Shown here: piece after piece, positions 55,022 through 64,000 of the stretch
Numbering within the stretch: the first letter of the stretch is position 1
Layout: each line of letters begins with the position of its first letter
Source of the DNA: Puccinia triticina
Lineage: Eukaryota > Basidiomycota > Pucciniomycetes > Pucciniales > Pucciniaceae
Assembly: GCF_026914185.1 (NCBI RefSeq)
Contig: NC_070562.1
Span: forward strand, 6,758,001-6,822,000
Direction: 5' to 3'
DNA length: 64,000 nucleotides
The notes under the pieces: generated by a model
The model's input: only the letters and a program-made list of their open reading frames with translations
Databases searched by the model: none
Told to the model about the DNA's origin: nothing
Program-made: the position numbers and the translations under genes

Positions 55022-55540
55022 ACTGCCAGCATATTTGCCTGGCATGGCGCAATGCCCCTCTTCATCGGGTGCGCTCAACCTTTTCAAACTTGGTTGAGTG
55101 CACCCGATCAAATAGGCATCCGAGTTAAAATTGGATCAGACCCGCGCGAGGAAAATGCCTCCCGATGTGAACTCGAGTGCGGTACCCCCGAGCTCGGATC
55201 GGTCAGACATCCAACCGATTGAAATTCTTAATTGGTTGGGAGTAATCCGAGGCTCAGTTGGCTGGTCTGAACCAAGGGATGGCACCTCGGTTGGACCCTC
55301 AACCGAGGAAAATGACCTTCGGGTGTTGGCCAACCGAGGAAAATGACCATCGGGTGGTGGCCAACCGAGGAAAATGGGTGGTGGCCAACCGAGGAAAATG
55401 ACCTTCGGGTGTTGGCCAACCGAGGAAAATGACCCTCGGATGGTGGCCAACCGAGCAAAATGACCCTCGGATGGTGGCCAACCGAGGAAAATGACCCTCG
55501 GGTGTTGGCCAACCGAGGAAACTGCATACATATGTATATA
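55022..55540 (+). repeat. repeat element B: same head as element A, different body
   Basis: The head 'actgccagcat' (55022) is followed by 'gcctgg', 'ggttgagtgcacccgatca' and 'ggcatccgagtt', matching element A in order and orientation. The body is a tandem array (about 55305..55520) of 30-32-bp units built on 'ggccaaccgaggaaaatgac'. Confidence 0.6.
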
Positions 55541-56044
55541 CACATTTCCCAAACTCATGGGCTGGCGGGGCCAATCAAACCCCTGTCAACGGAAGCAACA
55601 ACCAAAAGCAGCCTCTTCTCGACCCTTGCCCCGCCACCGACGATCAACGGCAGCGAGAATGGAAGCTCACCGGCCAACCACCACCCACTCAAACCCATCC
55701 TCCCCCCTGTCCGCACTAGCCAGCTCTGGATGCTTTCGGTCCTGTTGGTGTTGAGCTCGAGTCGAAGTACACAGGTCTGAAAGCTGAACATTTGCCAATA
55801 GCTGAACATTTGCTCATAATTTTAGGCGCGCCTCAGGTATTTCTCCGCCTCAGTATAGCTCCATTGCCAAGTATGGCTCAGTGGGGAGGCTACCTGTGAC
55901 CGTTGTTCATAACAGAACTAAACAGGCTCAACCTACTAAACAAAGACACACGCGCTTGAGACCACTCGAAATGCAAATTATTTAAACCCCTACTCATTAC
56001 CGTCACCCCAAATTGCTACTTCATCTTCCTAGTATATTTGACGC
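55541..56044. other. gene-free interval
   Basis: Some Pro/Ser-rich open sequence (55555..55790) but no supported gene. Confidence 0.25.
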
Positions 56045-56801
56045 ATGCACATATCAAATCACAAAATGACCAGTCGCCACTACTCTTGTCCTCACCTCTC
56101 AACTTGCAGCGCCAACATTAAATATAACAAGAAACCGTGTGACCAACACTGTCGCCTCAACATTGATCGCGTGAAAAAGCACACCTTGAACCAAAGAATT
56201 CACGGTAAATGCGGGCCTTCATGTCCAGTATATCAACTCAGCGGTGAATATCATTTTTTACTCTAGTATTCACAACATCAACTCATTTTCCATCCTGTTA
56301 TTAGCTCGATCCATAGATAGTTTTTCATTCAAGCCTTTCGACCTCAACCCTTGTGAAATATTGGCGCAGGCGAAGGAAGTTCACCAAGACACCAATCGCA
56401 AATCCGTTATTGCCTCGCACCACACCTCAAAAGAAACAAGAAAGCCAAGCAACCACCACGGTTCAGGTCAGAAAAAGGTTAAAAAAACATGTAAGCCATA
56501 TTTATCTCAAGTGCTAACTCTCACTGTTGAAAACCTGACTATTTTTGGAAATTACACAGGGGTGGTGGTTGGACTTCAGGTCATTTTGAAGACACTGGCA
56601 TATATCATATTAATTTGCACCTGGTTGCGCGGCTCCCTTTCCATGTGCATGGAAAAGTCTGATTTCAATCTTGAACATATGTGTGATTTTGCATGTGTGC
56701 AATTTCGCTCTTACCTGTTGTATTTTTTTCGTGTAGCTGCACCAGCTACATTCTGCTTGACTGTTTTACAATTATCTTTATGTTTAGTGTTTCTGTTTTG
56801 A
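56045..56801 (+). CDS. Cys/His-rich hypothetical protein fragment
   Basis: The first open part (56045..56266) has paired cysteines in CPHLSTC, CDQHC and CGPSCP with nearby histidines, a zinc-binding-like pattern. The next part (frame open from 56244 to 56801) reads FKPFDLNPCEILAQAKEV then a lysine-rich stretch, then hydrophobic sequence unlikely to be native. An intron around 56225..56330 could join the two. No family recognised; may derive from a transposon protein. Confidence 0.3.
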
Positions 56802-57284
56802 ATCTAAATTTGCCGTGAAACCTGTTCTCAAAACTGAGAAGCGGCGCTACGGTGTAGAAAGCGGTGATTTTAGCGCAGCACAGTGCCAACAGGCGCCGCT
56901 AAATCTGTCACGACCTCAGCCGGTCTATAGTTGAATACTCAGGACCATCTTCAATAACTCAACATCGCTTGACTGAACTTTGCTTGCCACTCATTCTTCG
57001 ACAAGCCAACTGATCAACACTCAACTCCGAATCACTCAGCTCTTAAAGCTTTCTCATTTCTTTATCAATTCCTATGTCTCATTATATCACAACCTATGTA
57101 TGTATTCTTCCCTATGTGTTTGACCATCCATCGAAGACCATAACCAGAAAACAATTGTATATATAAGTCATCATGTGTGTCTCTATTTGTTTCCTACAGC
57201 TTTCATCGAAATCAAAACATTTACATAACTCATAGCTACAGTCACTGACTCCGCGAGTAACACTCCCCGAGGCCAGGGTCGGAA
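56802..57284. other. gene-free interval
   Basis: Contains one small GC-rich palindromic patch (56840..56920, gcggcgctacggtgtag and gcgccgctaaatctg). Nothing else. Confidence 0.25.
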
Positions 57285-57500
57285 TGATTGCAGATTTGGC
57301 TGACGCCGACCTCGCAAGACTGGCTGAACACTAGGCCATGATTGTGGCGAGACGGGTCCAGGACGTTATCAGGAGACAATTGGAAGGGCCTGATACGCCA
57401 GCAGATTGGGCTGATGTGGCACAAGAGGGGGAGGAATTTGATGCTTACATGAACAGGATCACAAATGAGTTGGTACTTCGTGATGGTGTGGTGGTAAGTC
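57285..57500 (+). pseudogene. coding-like fragment of unknown gene
   Basis: The plus frame reads MIADLADADLARLAEH, a TAG, then VARRVQDVIRRQLEGPDTPA and EEFDAYMNRITNELVL, ending before a GTAAGT donor-like site at about 57493. The charged helical character suggests an exon with one nonsense mutation. Family unknown. Confidence 0.35.
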
Positions 57501-57779
57501 TGATGCCAGATTAGTGAATTACAAATGCTAGAGTAACAAACCTCACCCCGATGTTTATTTTTGGCCGTTTAGGAACATTGAGCTTATTGGGCCCATGAGG
57601 AATCAGGAAAAACTATTCCTTTTCTTTGATACTTTTATGTTGATTACTATTTTGAGCCTGTTGGTGTTCCAGCTCTTGATATCATCTGTCATAACCAACC
57701 TCGAGATAATTTAAAAATGAAACTTGATTTTCTAGAATTTGAGTTTGAAACATTAATTGAGAAAGAGAGCCGGATAGCT

Positions 57780-58435
57780 GGGAGCAAGCAAACAGGTGGA
57801 ATAGACTGAGGGCAATCATTGTGGTTTCCTGAAACAGTTGGTTGACCGTTGCGGGGCAAAGGGATCACAGATTTCCCAGAACGGCGTAGTGGATGATCAA
57901 ATGTTTTGTCGCTAGAGAGCTGCTCATGGAACTTGGTTGGCTCGGAATCAGGGATGCTCCAGATCTGCGCGATGCTCTTCGCATCTTTCTCCATTTTTGC
58001 AATCTCTGCTGGGGGGATCAAGCCGGGGTCGGAGCTGATCGTAGCCACTGCGAGGAAGTCACACGCCACGCGGTGCTGGTTCTCTTGCCCAACACACGAA
58101 TGTGAGGTAAGCTCTGGGGATGGTAGGAAGTCGATCGACCATACTGGTGCTTCAGCGTTGAATATAAAACCCGCCTTCTCAGATACCAATGTATCTAGTA
58201 ATCGTCCGCAACAATGTCAAGATTGTTAGCAAATTGAGGGCCAAGAACCGTGAAGTAGAAGACAGAAGTTGTGTAAAGTCACCCCACTCAAGCGACAACT
58301 AGCAAACCGTTGGAAGGTGATCCTTTCCTGTTCGATCGTTTCCGTTCCATTGTCCAATTGCGCCATGGTCAGCGGCCCAGCGTAAAGGCTCAGTGAGCCT
58401 TTGTTGTTACCCTTGGCGGCCCCTTGATCAGACAA
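57780..58435 (-). pseudogene. WD-repeat protein fragment, TFIIIC subunit-like
   Basis: After SLSLYAGPLTMAQLDNGTE and an intron (about 58300..58195, ending TTACTAG) the frame continues KAGFIFNAEAPVWSIDFLPS, then DFLAVATISS and SIAQIWSIPDSE. The pattern 'F-N-a-g/e-g/a-P-V-W-s-l-D-w/f … Y/F-L-A-V-A … I-Q/A-I-W-S' is that of the TFIIIC WD subunit (Tfc6/Sfc6 type), which helps recruit RNA polymerase III. The protein ends soon after, far short of a full propeller, so it is a truncated copy. Confidence 0.5.
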
Positions 58436-58462
58436 GCTATTACTGATTATCCGGATGGGCTT

Positions 58463-59360
58463 CTATTGGGTTTTTGTAGGCTGCTCCTGATCAAGCGGGG
58501 ATGGAAATTGGAGGCCGGTCGGGAGATATTCTTGAGCCTGTTGGTTGTCCAATTGAGATCGAAGAAACAGCGTAAGATCTAGCTTAATTTGGTCATACCA
58601 CCCTTCCCATCGATCATTCTCGCGATGTTCGTCTGTGTTCCATTTGGTTTTATACCATCCCAAATCGGATAATAGTTGCATGGCCGGAATGGAGCGTAGG
58701 GTAGATTGTATCGAGCTCAGTGGCGAGGACGCCTTGAGCTTGGAACCTGCACCTGAAAATAAGTAAAAAAGGGAGTCAGTTAGATTGATCTGTCCTTGAT
58801 TTACATGGATTTGGCATTTCCACTGTACTTCTCCTTGAGGTAGATTTGGAGCTCCGCCCAAACTCGGGCTCGCTCGCCAGACCGCTGGTCCGATGTGAGA
58901 TTGGCGTGGGGCTGCAAAGAACAGGGGAGTGAATTCCAGTGGTCCGTTGGCCACAGCTGCAACTACACTGCTTACATTGCGAGCCAACCCAGTATGCGTG
59001 TGTTTCTGGTTCTTCAAAGAACATCTTAGTGGCTCGCCATGGGCATTTGCAAACGGCTACGGATCAAGGTCGACACAGCGGGTGAGAGCAAATCGTTTGA
59101 GTGTAGCCTGGTTTTGCATGGTCTGAGAGGAGAGACCCAATGAATAAAAAATAACATCAGAAAAACTAGCTTAACATACAGTTGGGGTGTGGAATGACAC
59201 ACCAGAAACTCAATTGTTTCGTATCGCGTGGAGTCGGAGGTGTCCAAATTGAAGTAAAGTACGGTTTGAGTGCCTGGAAGGGTGAAGGAACAGACAGATG
59301 AGTCGGAAAGGAAAAATTTGAGAACAGTCGGAAATGGAATTGGGTTGATCATGCCCAAAA
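58463..59360 (-). CDS. hypothetical protein, possibly 5' part of the same broken locus
   Basis: A 184-codon open frame (down to TAG at 58463..58465) reads TGLARNVSSVVAAVANGPLE, SHIGPAVWRASPSLGGAPNL, ALLSDLGWYKTKW-like QLLSDLGWYKTKWNTDEHRE, and WEGWYDQIKLDLTLFLRSQL. Upstream exon-like pieces on the same strand are 59119..59063 (QATLKRFALTRCVDLDP) and about 59350..59180 (TVLYFNLDTSDSTRYETIEF). After the TAG the same frame continues into the WD-repeat fragment. It could be one gene with a nonsense mutation or two. I do not recognise this part. Confidence 0.4.
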
Positions 59361-59466
59361 ATCAGAGGCTCACCTGTTTTTTTTTCTTCCGGGCGGGCGG
59401 TTTTCCAAATGGGCGGCTGGGAGGGTGGAGAGGGAGGCGGAAAGGAGATGTCAGGACGGGAACAAG

Positions 59467-59951
59467 CAACAGTGGGCCAGCTACGCTAACCGTAGCGTTA
59501 GCGTGGCGTAGCGTAGCGGAATTCCGGTAAATTCTAGTGTAGCGTTAGCAAATTGCGCCTTCTCTGCGCTAACGCTCCGCGCGAAGGGTGCGCAGCAAAT
59601 TTAGCTGTTAGCGTAGCGTTAGCGCAGATGCGCGCAATTGCGCTAACGCTACACACGCAGGGCGCAAAAGAGCGCGCGCTACGGTGCGCCACAGTGCTTT
59701 TAGCTGAAAAAAAGGCCTTTTTTCCGCTAAAAGCGCTGTAGCGCAGCGTAGCGCAGCGTAGCGCAGCGTAGTGACTGTAGCGGCGCGCTAACACTAACAA
59801 ACAATTGGCGCGCTGTTAGCGCCGCTGAAAATTAGCGCAGCGTAGCGGGGCTAACAGCGCGCTAACGCTACTCAAAATGGGCGGGCGCTTTTTGCCGCTA
59901 CGCTAACGCTAAGTGGCACTGTAGCGTAGTGTAGCGTAGCGGCCCACTGTT
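59467..59951. mobile_element. hAT-type MITE (485 bp)
   Basis: The ends CAACAGTGGGCC and GGCCCACTGTT lie inside a perfect 8-bp duplication GGAACAAG (59459..59466, 59952..59959). Subterminal regions are dense in TAGCG/CGCTA repeats in both orientations, so most of the element can fold. The 8-bp target duplication is the hAT hallmark. No coding capacity. Confidence 0.85.
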
Positions 59952-60090
59952 GGAACAAGTAAATCAATCAATTGACCGAAAAACGGTGGCTCCACTCACC
60001 TGTCTGATTTTTTTTTTGGCGGGGGGTCTGCCGGCTGAGTATGTAGGTTTTTGATGGAATTGCCGCGCCAATAGAGCACTGTATGTAGAC

Positions 60091-60387
60091 AGAGGCACTA
60101 TTCAGAGTGTGCGGGAGCACTCTTCATAGTGCCAGAGGCACTATTCAGAGTGTGCGGGAGCACTCTTCATAGTGCCAGAGGCACTATTCAGAGTGTGCGG
60201 GAGCACTCTTCATAGTGCCAGAGGCACTATTCAGAGTGTGCGGGAGCACTCTTCATAGTGCCAGAGGCACTATTCAGAGTGTGCGGGAGCACTCTTCATA
60301 GTGCCAGAGGCACTATTCAGTGTGCCGGAGCACTCTTCATAGTGCCAGAGGCACTATTCAGTGTGCCGGAGCACTCTTCATAGTGCC
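60091..60387. repeat. tandem array of hairpin units (43 bp x5, 41 bp x2)
   Basis: Each unit is itself an inverted repeat: ggcactat..agagtg pairs with cactctt..atagtgcc. Five 43-bp units are followed by two 41-bp variants with 'tgtgccgg' in the loop. Flanked by GC-rich R3 sequence on the right. Confidence 0.92.
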
Positions 60388-60439
60388 AGAGGGTGTGCTC
60401 AGGGAGCAAGGATTAAGCGGCTGCACTACAAAAAGCGCA

Positions 60440-61015
60440 GCGCAGCACGACTTGCCCCTGCTTTGCTGCGCTAATTTATAGCTCTAGGCCGCTTGCGCTT
60501 CCACTTAATGTTTTGGGGCCTGGTTTTTTTAAGTTTTCAGCCCACTAATTCTAGCGCACAATGTCAAAAAGCGTGTAAACACTAATTATAGCAATAGTGA
60601 AGCGCACCTGCGCTTTAAAAGCGCAGAATATAGCAGTGAATTCTGCTTTTTCATTGCTGATGTGCGCTTTTACACTGATTAATAGTGGGTATTTTTAGGA
60701 GGTTGACAGGTGCAAATAAAGACATTCAAGAAAAAAAAATTATGGGGGAAAAATGCATGCCAGGGTGCTGCGGTGGGTCACCTGTGAGGAGGTGCAACCT
60801 GTGGGCAAGTCACCTGCCAATGGTCCCTCTCCCGCACTGCGCAGCGCACTAGGTGGCGCCCAAAAGCGGGCAAAAAGCTGGGTTCAGCGCTTTTGGCGCT
60901 GTAAAATAGCTCAAGTGCAGCGCAAAGCGGGCGAAAAGACATGTTTGGCGCTTTTGGCGCTGCAAAATAGCGCAAGTGCAGCGCAAATCTGCTGCGCTTG
61001 TGCTGATGGCTCTAG
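60440..61015. repeat. GC-rich repeat R3, copy 2 (inverted relative to copy 1)
   Basis: Complement of 53600..54220 with moderate divergence. Open frames in it are not conserved between the copies. Confidence 0.72.
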
Positions 61016-61119
61016 CAAGTAAGCCTCTCCTACGGAGAGCGCCCCGCGTGGGTCCCCCGGACCAACTAACTAGTCCACTGAAATTCCTTTCGTAGTGATA
61101 GTTGGCTAGATCCACAACA

Positions 61120-61412
61120 GTGGGCCGCTACGCTAAACTACGCTAAACGGCGGCCCTTAGTGCAGTGTGCTGTGGGGATAGCGTTAGGGTCCTGTTAGCG
61201 GCGCAAACACTAAAACTACGCCACGTTATGCTGATTTCAGCGGAAAACCCCGCTAAAGAGTGGCATAACGCAGCGTAGCGGGCTTAGTCTTTGGTTTCTG
61301 CGGGTTAGCGCTAGTGTAATACCGCTAACAGCTAATAAGAAATCCTGTTAGTTTTAGTGGTATTAAGCTATGCTACGCTGCGCTATTGCTCATGGTAGTG
61401 TAGCTGACCCCG
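61120..61412. mobile_element. relative of the hAT-type MITE, decayed
   Basis: Begins CAACAGTGGGCCGCTACGCT, identical in type to the MITE at 59467, and is rich in gctacgct/agcgtagc. The other end is degenerate (gtagctgaccccgtgttg near 61411). No target duplication is visible. Confidence 0.5.
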
Positions 61413-61790
61413 TGTTGCTTGTACCCACTCAGCAACAATAGATTCTCTTCTGCGCGTCCAGGAGGTTTCCTCTTAGGTGAGAATCTTGTACCTGCTTGCT
61501 AAAGACCTTGGCAAGCAGGTACAACATCAAGATGCTCGCCAGGGAAGAAAATTGATATTTGAATATGGGGCGACTCGAGGAACTGAGGGGTACATTCATG
61601 GTGTGCATTGAGATCTGGCAAAGATTGGTAGGACAAGACAAGGGAAGCTGAATAGCTACATGCAGTAGGGGTTTCTAACTATGTAGTACGATGTGAACAA
61701 ATTGTAGGAGAATGTATTCTCCGGCATGATGATTTTTCTGATTCGCAAAGCAAGCAAAATAGGTGTCCTATTGCTTCTTGAATTAGAATG
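61413..61790. other. short intergenic interval
   Basis: No gene or named repeat; one 'acctgcttgc..gcaagcaggt' hairpin at about 61491..61521 resembles the foldback element's palindromes. Confidence 0.35.
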
Positions 61791-64000
61791 TTAATTAAGC
61801 AGCGGAGCTTTCATTTGAAGTCCTTTTCTTTGCTCAGACGACTGATTAGCCAACCACATCACATCGTAGGTATCTTCAGGGAGACCACATGGAGTTGCTC
61901 GCACTCCTCCCTGTGGGGCCAGCGCACCTAAGTTTTTCCGCTGTGCTGGCTTTCTGCCCGCTCTTTTCGGCATATCAGTATTGAGCTTTCGAGTGAAGAG
62001 GTCAATCTTTTCAACCAGTGCTGTTGCCGCTTTACTTCGCCAAATGGGTACACGCCTTATCCTCGACTCTTCATTCAAATCCGATTCATCCGAAGAACAG
62101 AGTCGCTCATCCAAAAAGAGTGGGCAATATTTTTCAAGCTCCTCAAATGACGCGGCTGTTTTATAGCGTCTCTGTGCCAACTGAATAAAAAAGTAAATTC
62201 ATTCAACCTTACTTGCATGCAACTAATACCAGTAATAACAGAGACTCTTACCGCTAAACGTCGTGCAGATCTTCGATCTCGCTGCTCATCTACCCCTCGC
62301 AACATTTTTGCAACTCGTCTTCCAGCTTCAGAATCACTGGAGCTGTCGGAACCATCAGGGGAGTGGTTGGAGTGATTAGTCTCACGTCCCTTTCCCTTCG
62401 CGCGTTTGTAATCCTTTTTCATTTCCCCAATACGATAATCGATGTTCTTTTGGACCAGGGTTTCGACCCTTTTAGGTACAGCTCCCTCTAAGGTAAAACC
62501 GGCACGGAAATAATCGGAGTAATCTGACGCCTCAAATGCTTTGTAAAATGTGTCGGTGATGAAAGCGGCCGTCCTTCGGTTCCACTCCTGCGCCTTTGGA
62601 TTTTCAAGCTCAATGCTCAGTCCTAAGAAGGGAAGTCCGTATTGCCTAATACGTCGAAGGCAATAATCAGAGAATCCTTGGCCCATTGTTTCTTCCGTGT
62701 CCCAAGTTCTTGTAACTTTATTTGATTTTATAAGGCATTGCGCAGAGACGGCTAGCACGGGAAAGCCATCACCCAAATCTGGCAATTTTCGGAGTTCCTC
62801 CTCGGTTGGTGAGCGAGGGAAATGACTCTTGGACCTTTTAAGGCTCATGAGCATCCGGATGTGTTGTTGAATTGCATTGGACTGGAAATACATACAACAG
62901 AAAATTCAGCTCCCACCATCTACGGCTATCAATAATTTTACTCACCAAAGTCTCGTCATCAGCCCTTGTCTCAGCATCCATACTCTTCCGTTCCTTTCGT
63001 AAACTCTCTTTCCTGCCCCTGCTTGGTCCGCTTTTCTGGGTTTCCCGTCTCCATTTTTTTATTTTTGGAGCGTTTGCTTGAAGAGAAGCTGATTGAATAT
63101 CTCGGGTGGGCAATGTATCCGATCTTCTGGAACTTCCCTGATTTTTTCTCATGAGAAAATGTCAGCTAGTGCTTTCTAGAACATGAAAGTGTGATTCTTC
63201 ACCTGTGGCAACTGATTGGTGGCTGTGTTACCATCTGGGTCTGAATCTGTTTCACTATGGCTACCGATTCTAAGTCGAGGGGGAAGATCAATTTCAATGC
63301 CGTGTTCAACCGTTTTATTACTTGTTCCTTGTTCTTCTTCCGATTCGCTGTTCTCTTTATCAAAAAGTCCAAAATAGTAAGAAAAGTCGTCTTCCCTTTC
63401 AAAGCTTTCGGTGCGTTCTTCAATTCGATCAGGTCGATTGAGGTTAGCTGAAGGAGGTTTATCAGGGTAAATTGAACCAAATTGATTGAGGGTCAATGGG
63501 TTCACCACTGAATTGGATTGAATTTGGGATTCTTTCAGTAAATGGGCAGGGTTATGTACGGAAGGGGTAGGGCAAGCTACAACTGGCGGATGAGCGTTTT
63601 CAAGCTGAATTTCCCGGTCAACGAATGACTTTGAGAACAATCAATGATTAGATGAGAAAGAAGTCAATCCCTGTCAACCAAACAGAAAAACTAGCGTAAT
63701 GCGTTCTCATCCTCACATTTCGAAATTTTGAAAGCTCAAAAACATGTTTTTTCACAACAGCTACATCATCGACCAAAGCCTGAAACTCGGGAAAGTTGAT
63801 AGCTTCCAAATTGGGTTGCTTTTCGAGAAACCCATCTTGAAAGGCGGTCAGACGTTCTTCCAGCGCATTCTGATTAGTTTGAATAAATTTGATGTTGCTG
63901 ACGTATGAGGCAATGTTCGAATTTGCCTCGGCGAGGCAGAGATTGTTGCTTTTTAGAGCCTCTTCCATGCTTGCGACTTTGTCGTTGATCTGGCAAACAC
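61791..64000 (-). CDS. multi-exon hypothetical protein, partial at the right edge
   Basis: Exons on the minus strand from the edge: 64000..63717, 63628..63203, 63137..62946, 62881..62252 and 62180..61791; introns of 88, 65, 64 and 71 bp. All junctions are phase 0. At least 640 residues. The first visible exon is helical and coiled-coil-like (NSNIASYVSNIKFIQTNQNA); the second is acidic and disordered (ESEEEQGTSNKT). The third is basic (KIKKWRRETQKSGPSRGRKE). The fourth is globular (GDGFPVLAVSAQCL, ETMGQGFSDYCLRRIRQYGL, SDYSDYFRAGFTLEGAVPK). The last has an acidic CSSDESDLNEE then IRRVPIWRSKAATALVEKI. No catalytic motif or membrane segment. The clean splicing and intact frame suggest a functional gene. 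Its style recalls lineage-expanded rust proteins, but I cannot name a family. Confidence 0.72.

Noticed and set aside
59534..59800. Ala/Arg/Ser-rich frames inside the hAT-type MITE
   Set aside because: Produced by TAGCG/CGCTA motif density; the element is non-coding.

Overview
This is a window of nuclear DNA from a filamentous fungus, most likely a rust (Basidiomycota, Pucciniales). The evidence is intron-dense genes with mostly 60-90 bp GT-AG introns, Naf1 and secreted subtilase proteins that look basidiomycete, and long gene-poor stretches full of chromovirus LTR elements, MITEs and palindromic minisatellites. No bacterial operon structure, rRNA or CRISPR array is visible. The species assignment is inference. 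All exon models were made by eye from splice signals and reading-phase continuity.

Left, gene-rich part (1-12.2 kb). Two almost identical genes for secreted, KEX2-type repeat proteins lie head to head in an inverted repeat; the left copy runs off the window. Next comes a three-exon gene for the H/ACA snoRNP assembly factor Naf1 (4384-7217). It is followed by a 19-exon secreted subtilisin-like protease with a protease-associated insert (8046-12168).

Degenerate part (12.2-32 kb). Just after the protease stop codon begins a 4.1-kb palindrome carrying gene fragments; a 1.44-kb element with TA target duplication has inserted into one arm only. Then come a decayed gene relic, solo LTRs, a head-to-head minisatellite, one plausible host gene (22302-23141, proline-rich, unknown), MITE-like hairpins, a 180-bp inverted satellite and a SEC7-domain relic.

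Retrotransposon (32099-41611). A complete Ty3/Gypsy chromovirus lies on the minus strand. It has about 966-bp LTRs and a perfect 5-bp target duplication (ATGGT), and encodes gag, protease, RT, RNase H, integrase and chromodomain. Pol is broken by two in-frame stops, and two extra proline-rich ORFs precede gag.

Right part (41.6-64 kb). It holds a short-chain dehydrogenase pseudogene, a six-exon orphan gene (46958-48224), and a 3.1-kb foldback element with about 790-bp minisatellite arms and an asymmetric 42-bp array. A broken RT fragment, GC-rich inverted repeats, a WD-repeat (TFIIIC-like) fragment and a hAT-type MITE with a perfect 8-bp target duplication follow. A multi-exon orphan gene runs off the right edge.

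The genes do not form one pathway. The main biological leads are the duplicated secreted repeat-peptide precursors, the secreted protease, and an unusual density of inverted-repeat DNA that suggests recurrent foldback or palindrome formation.
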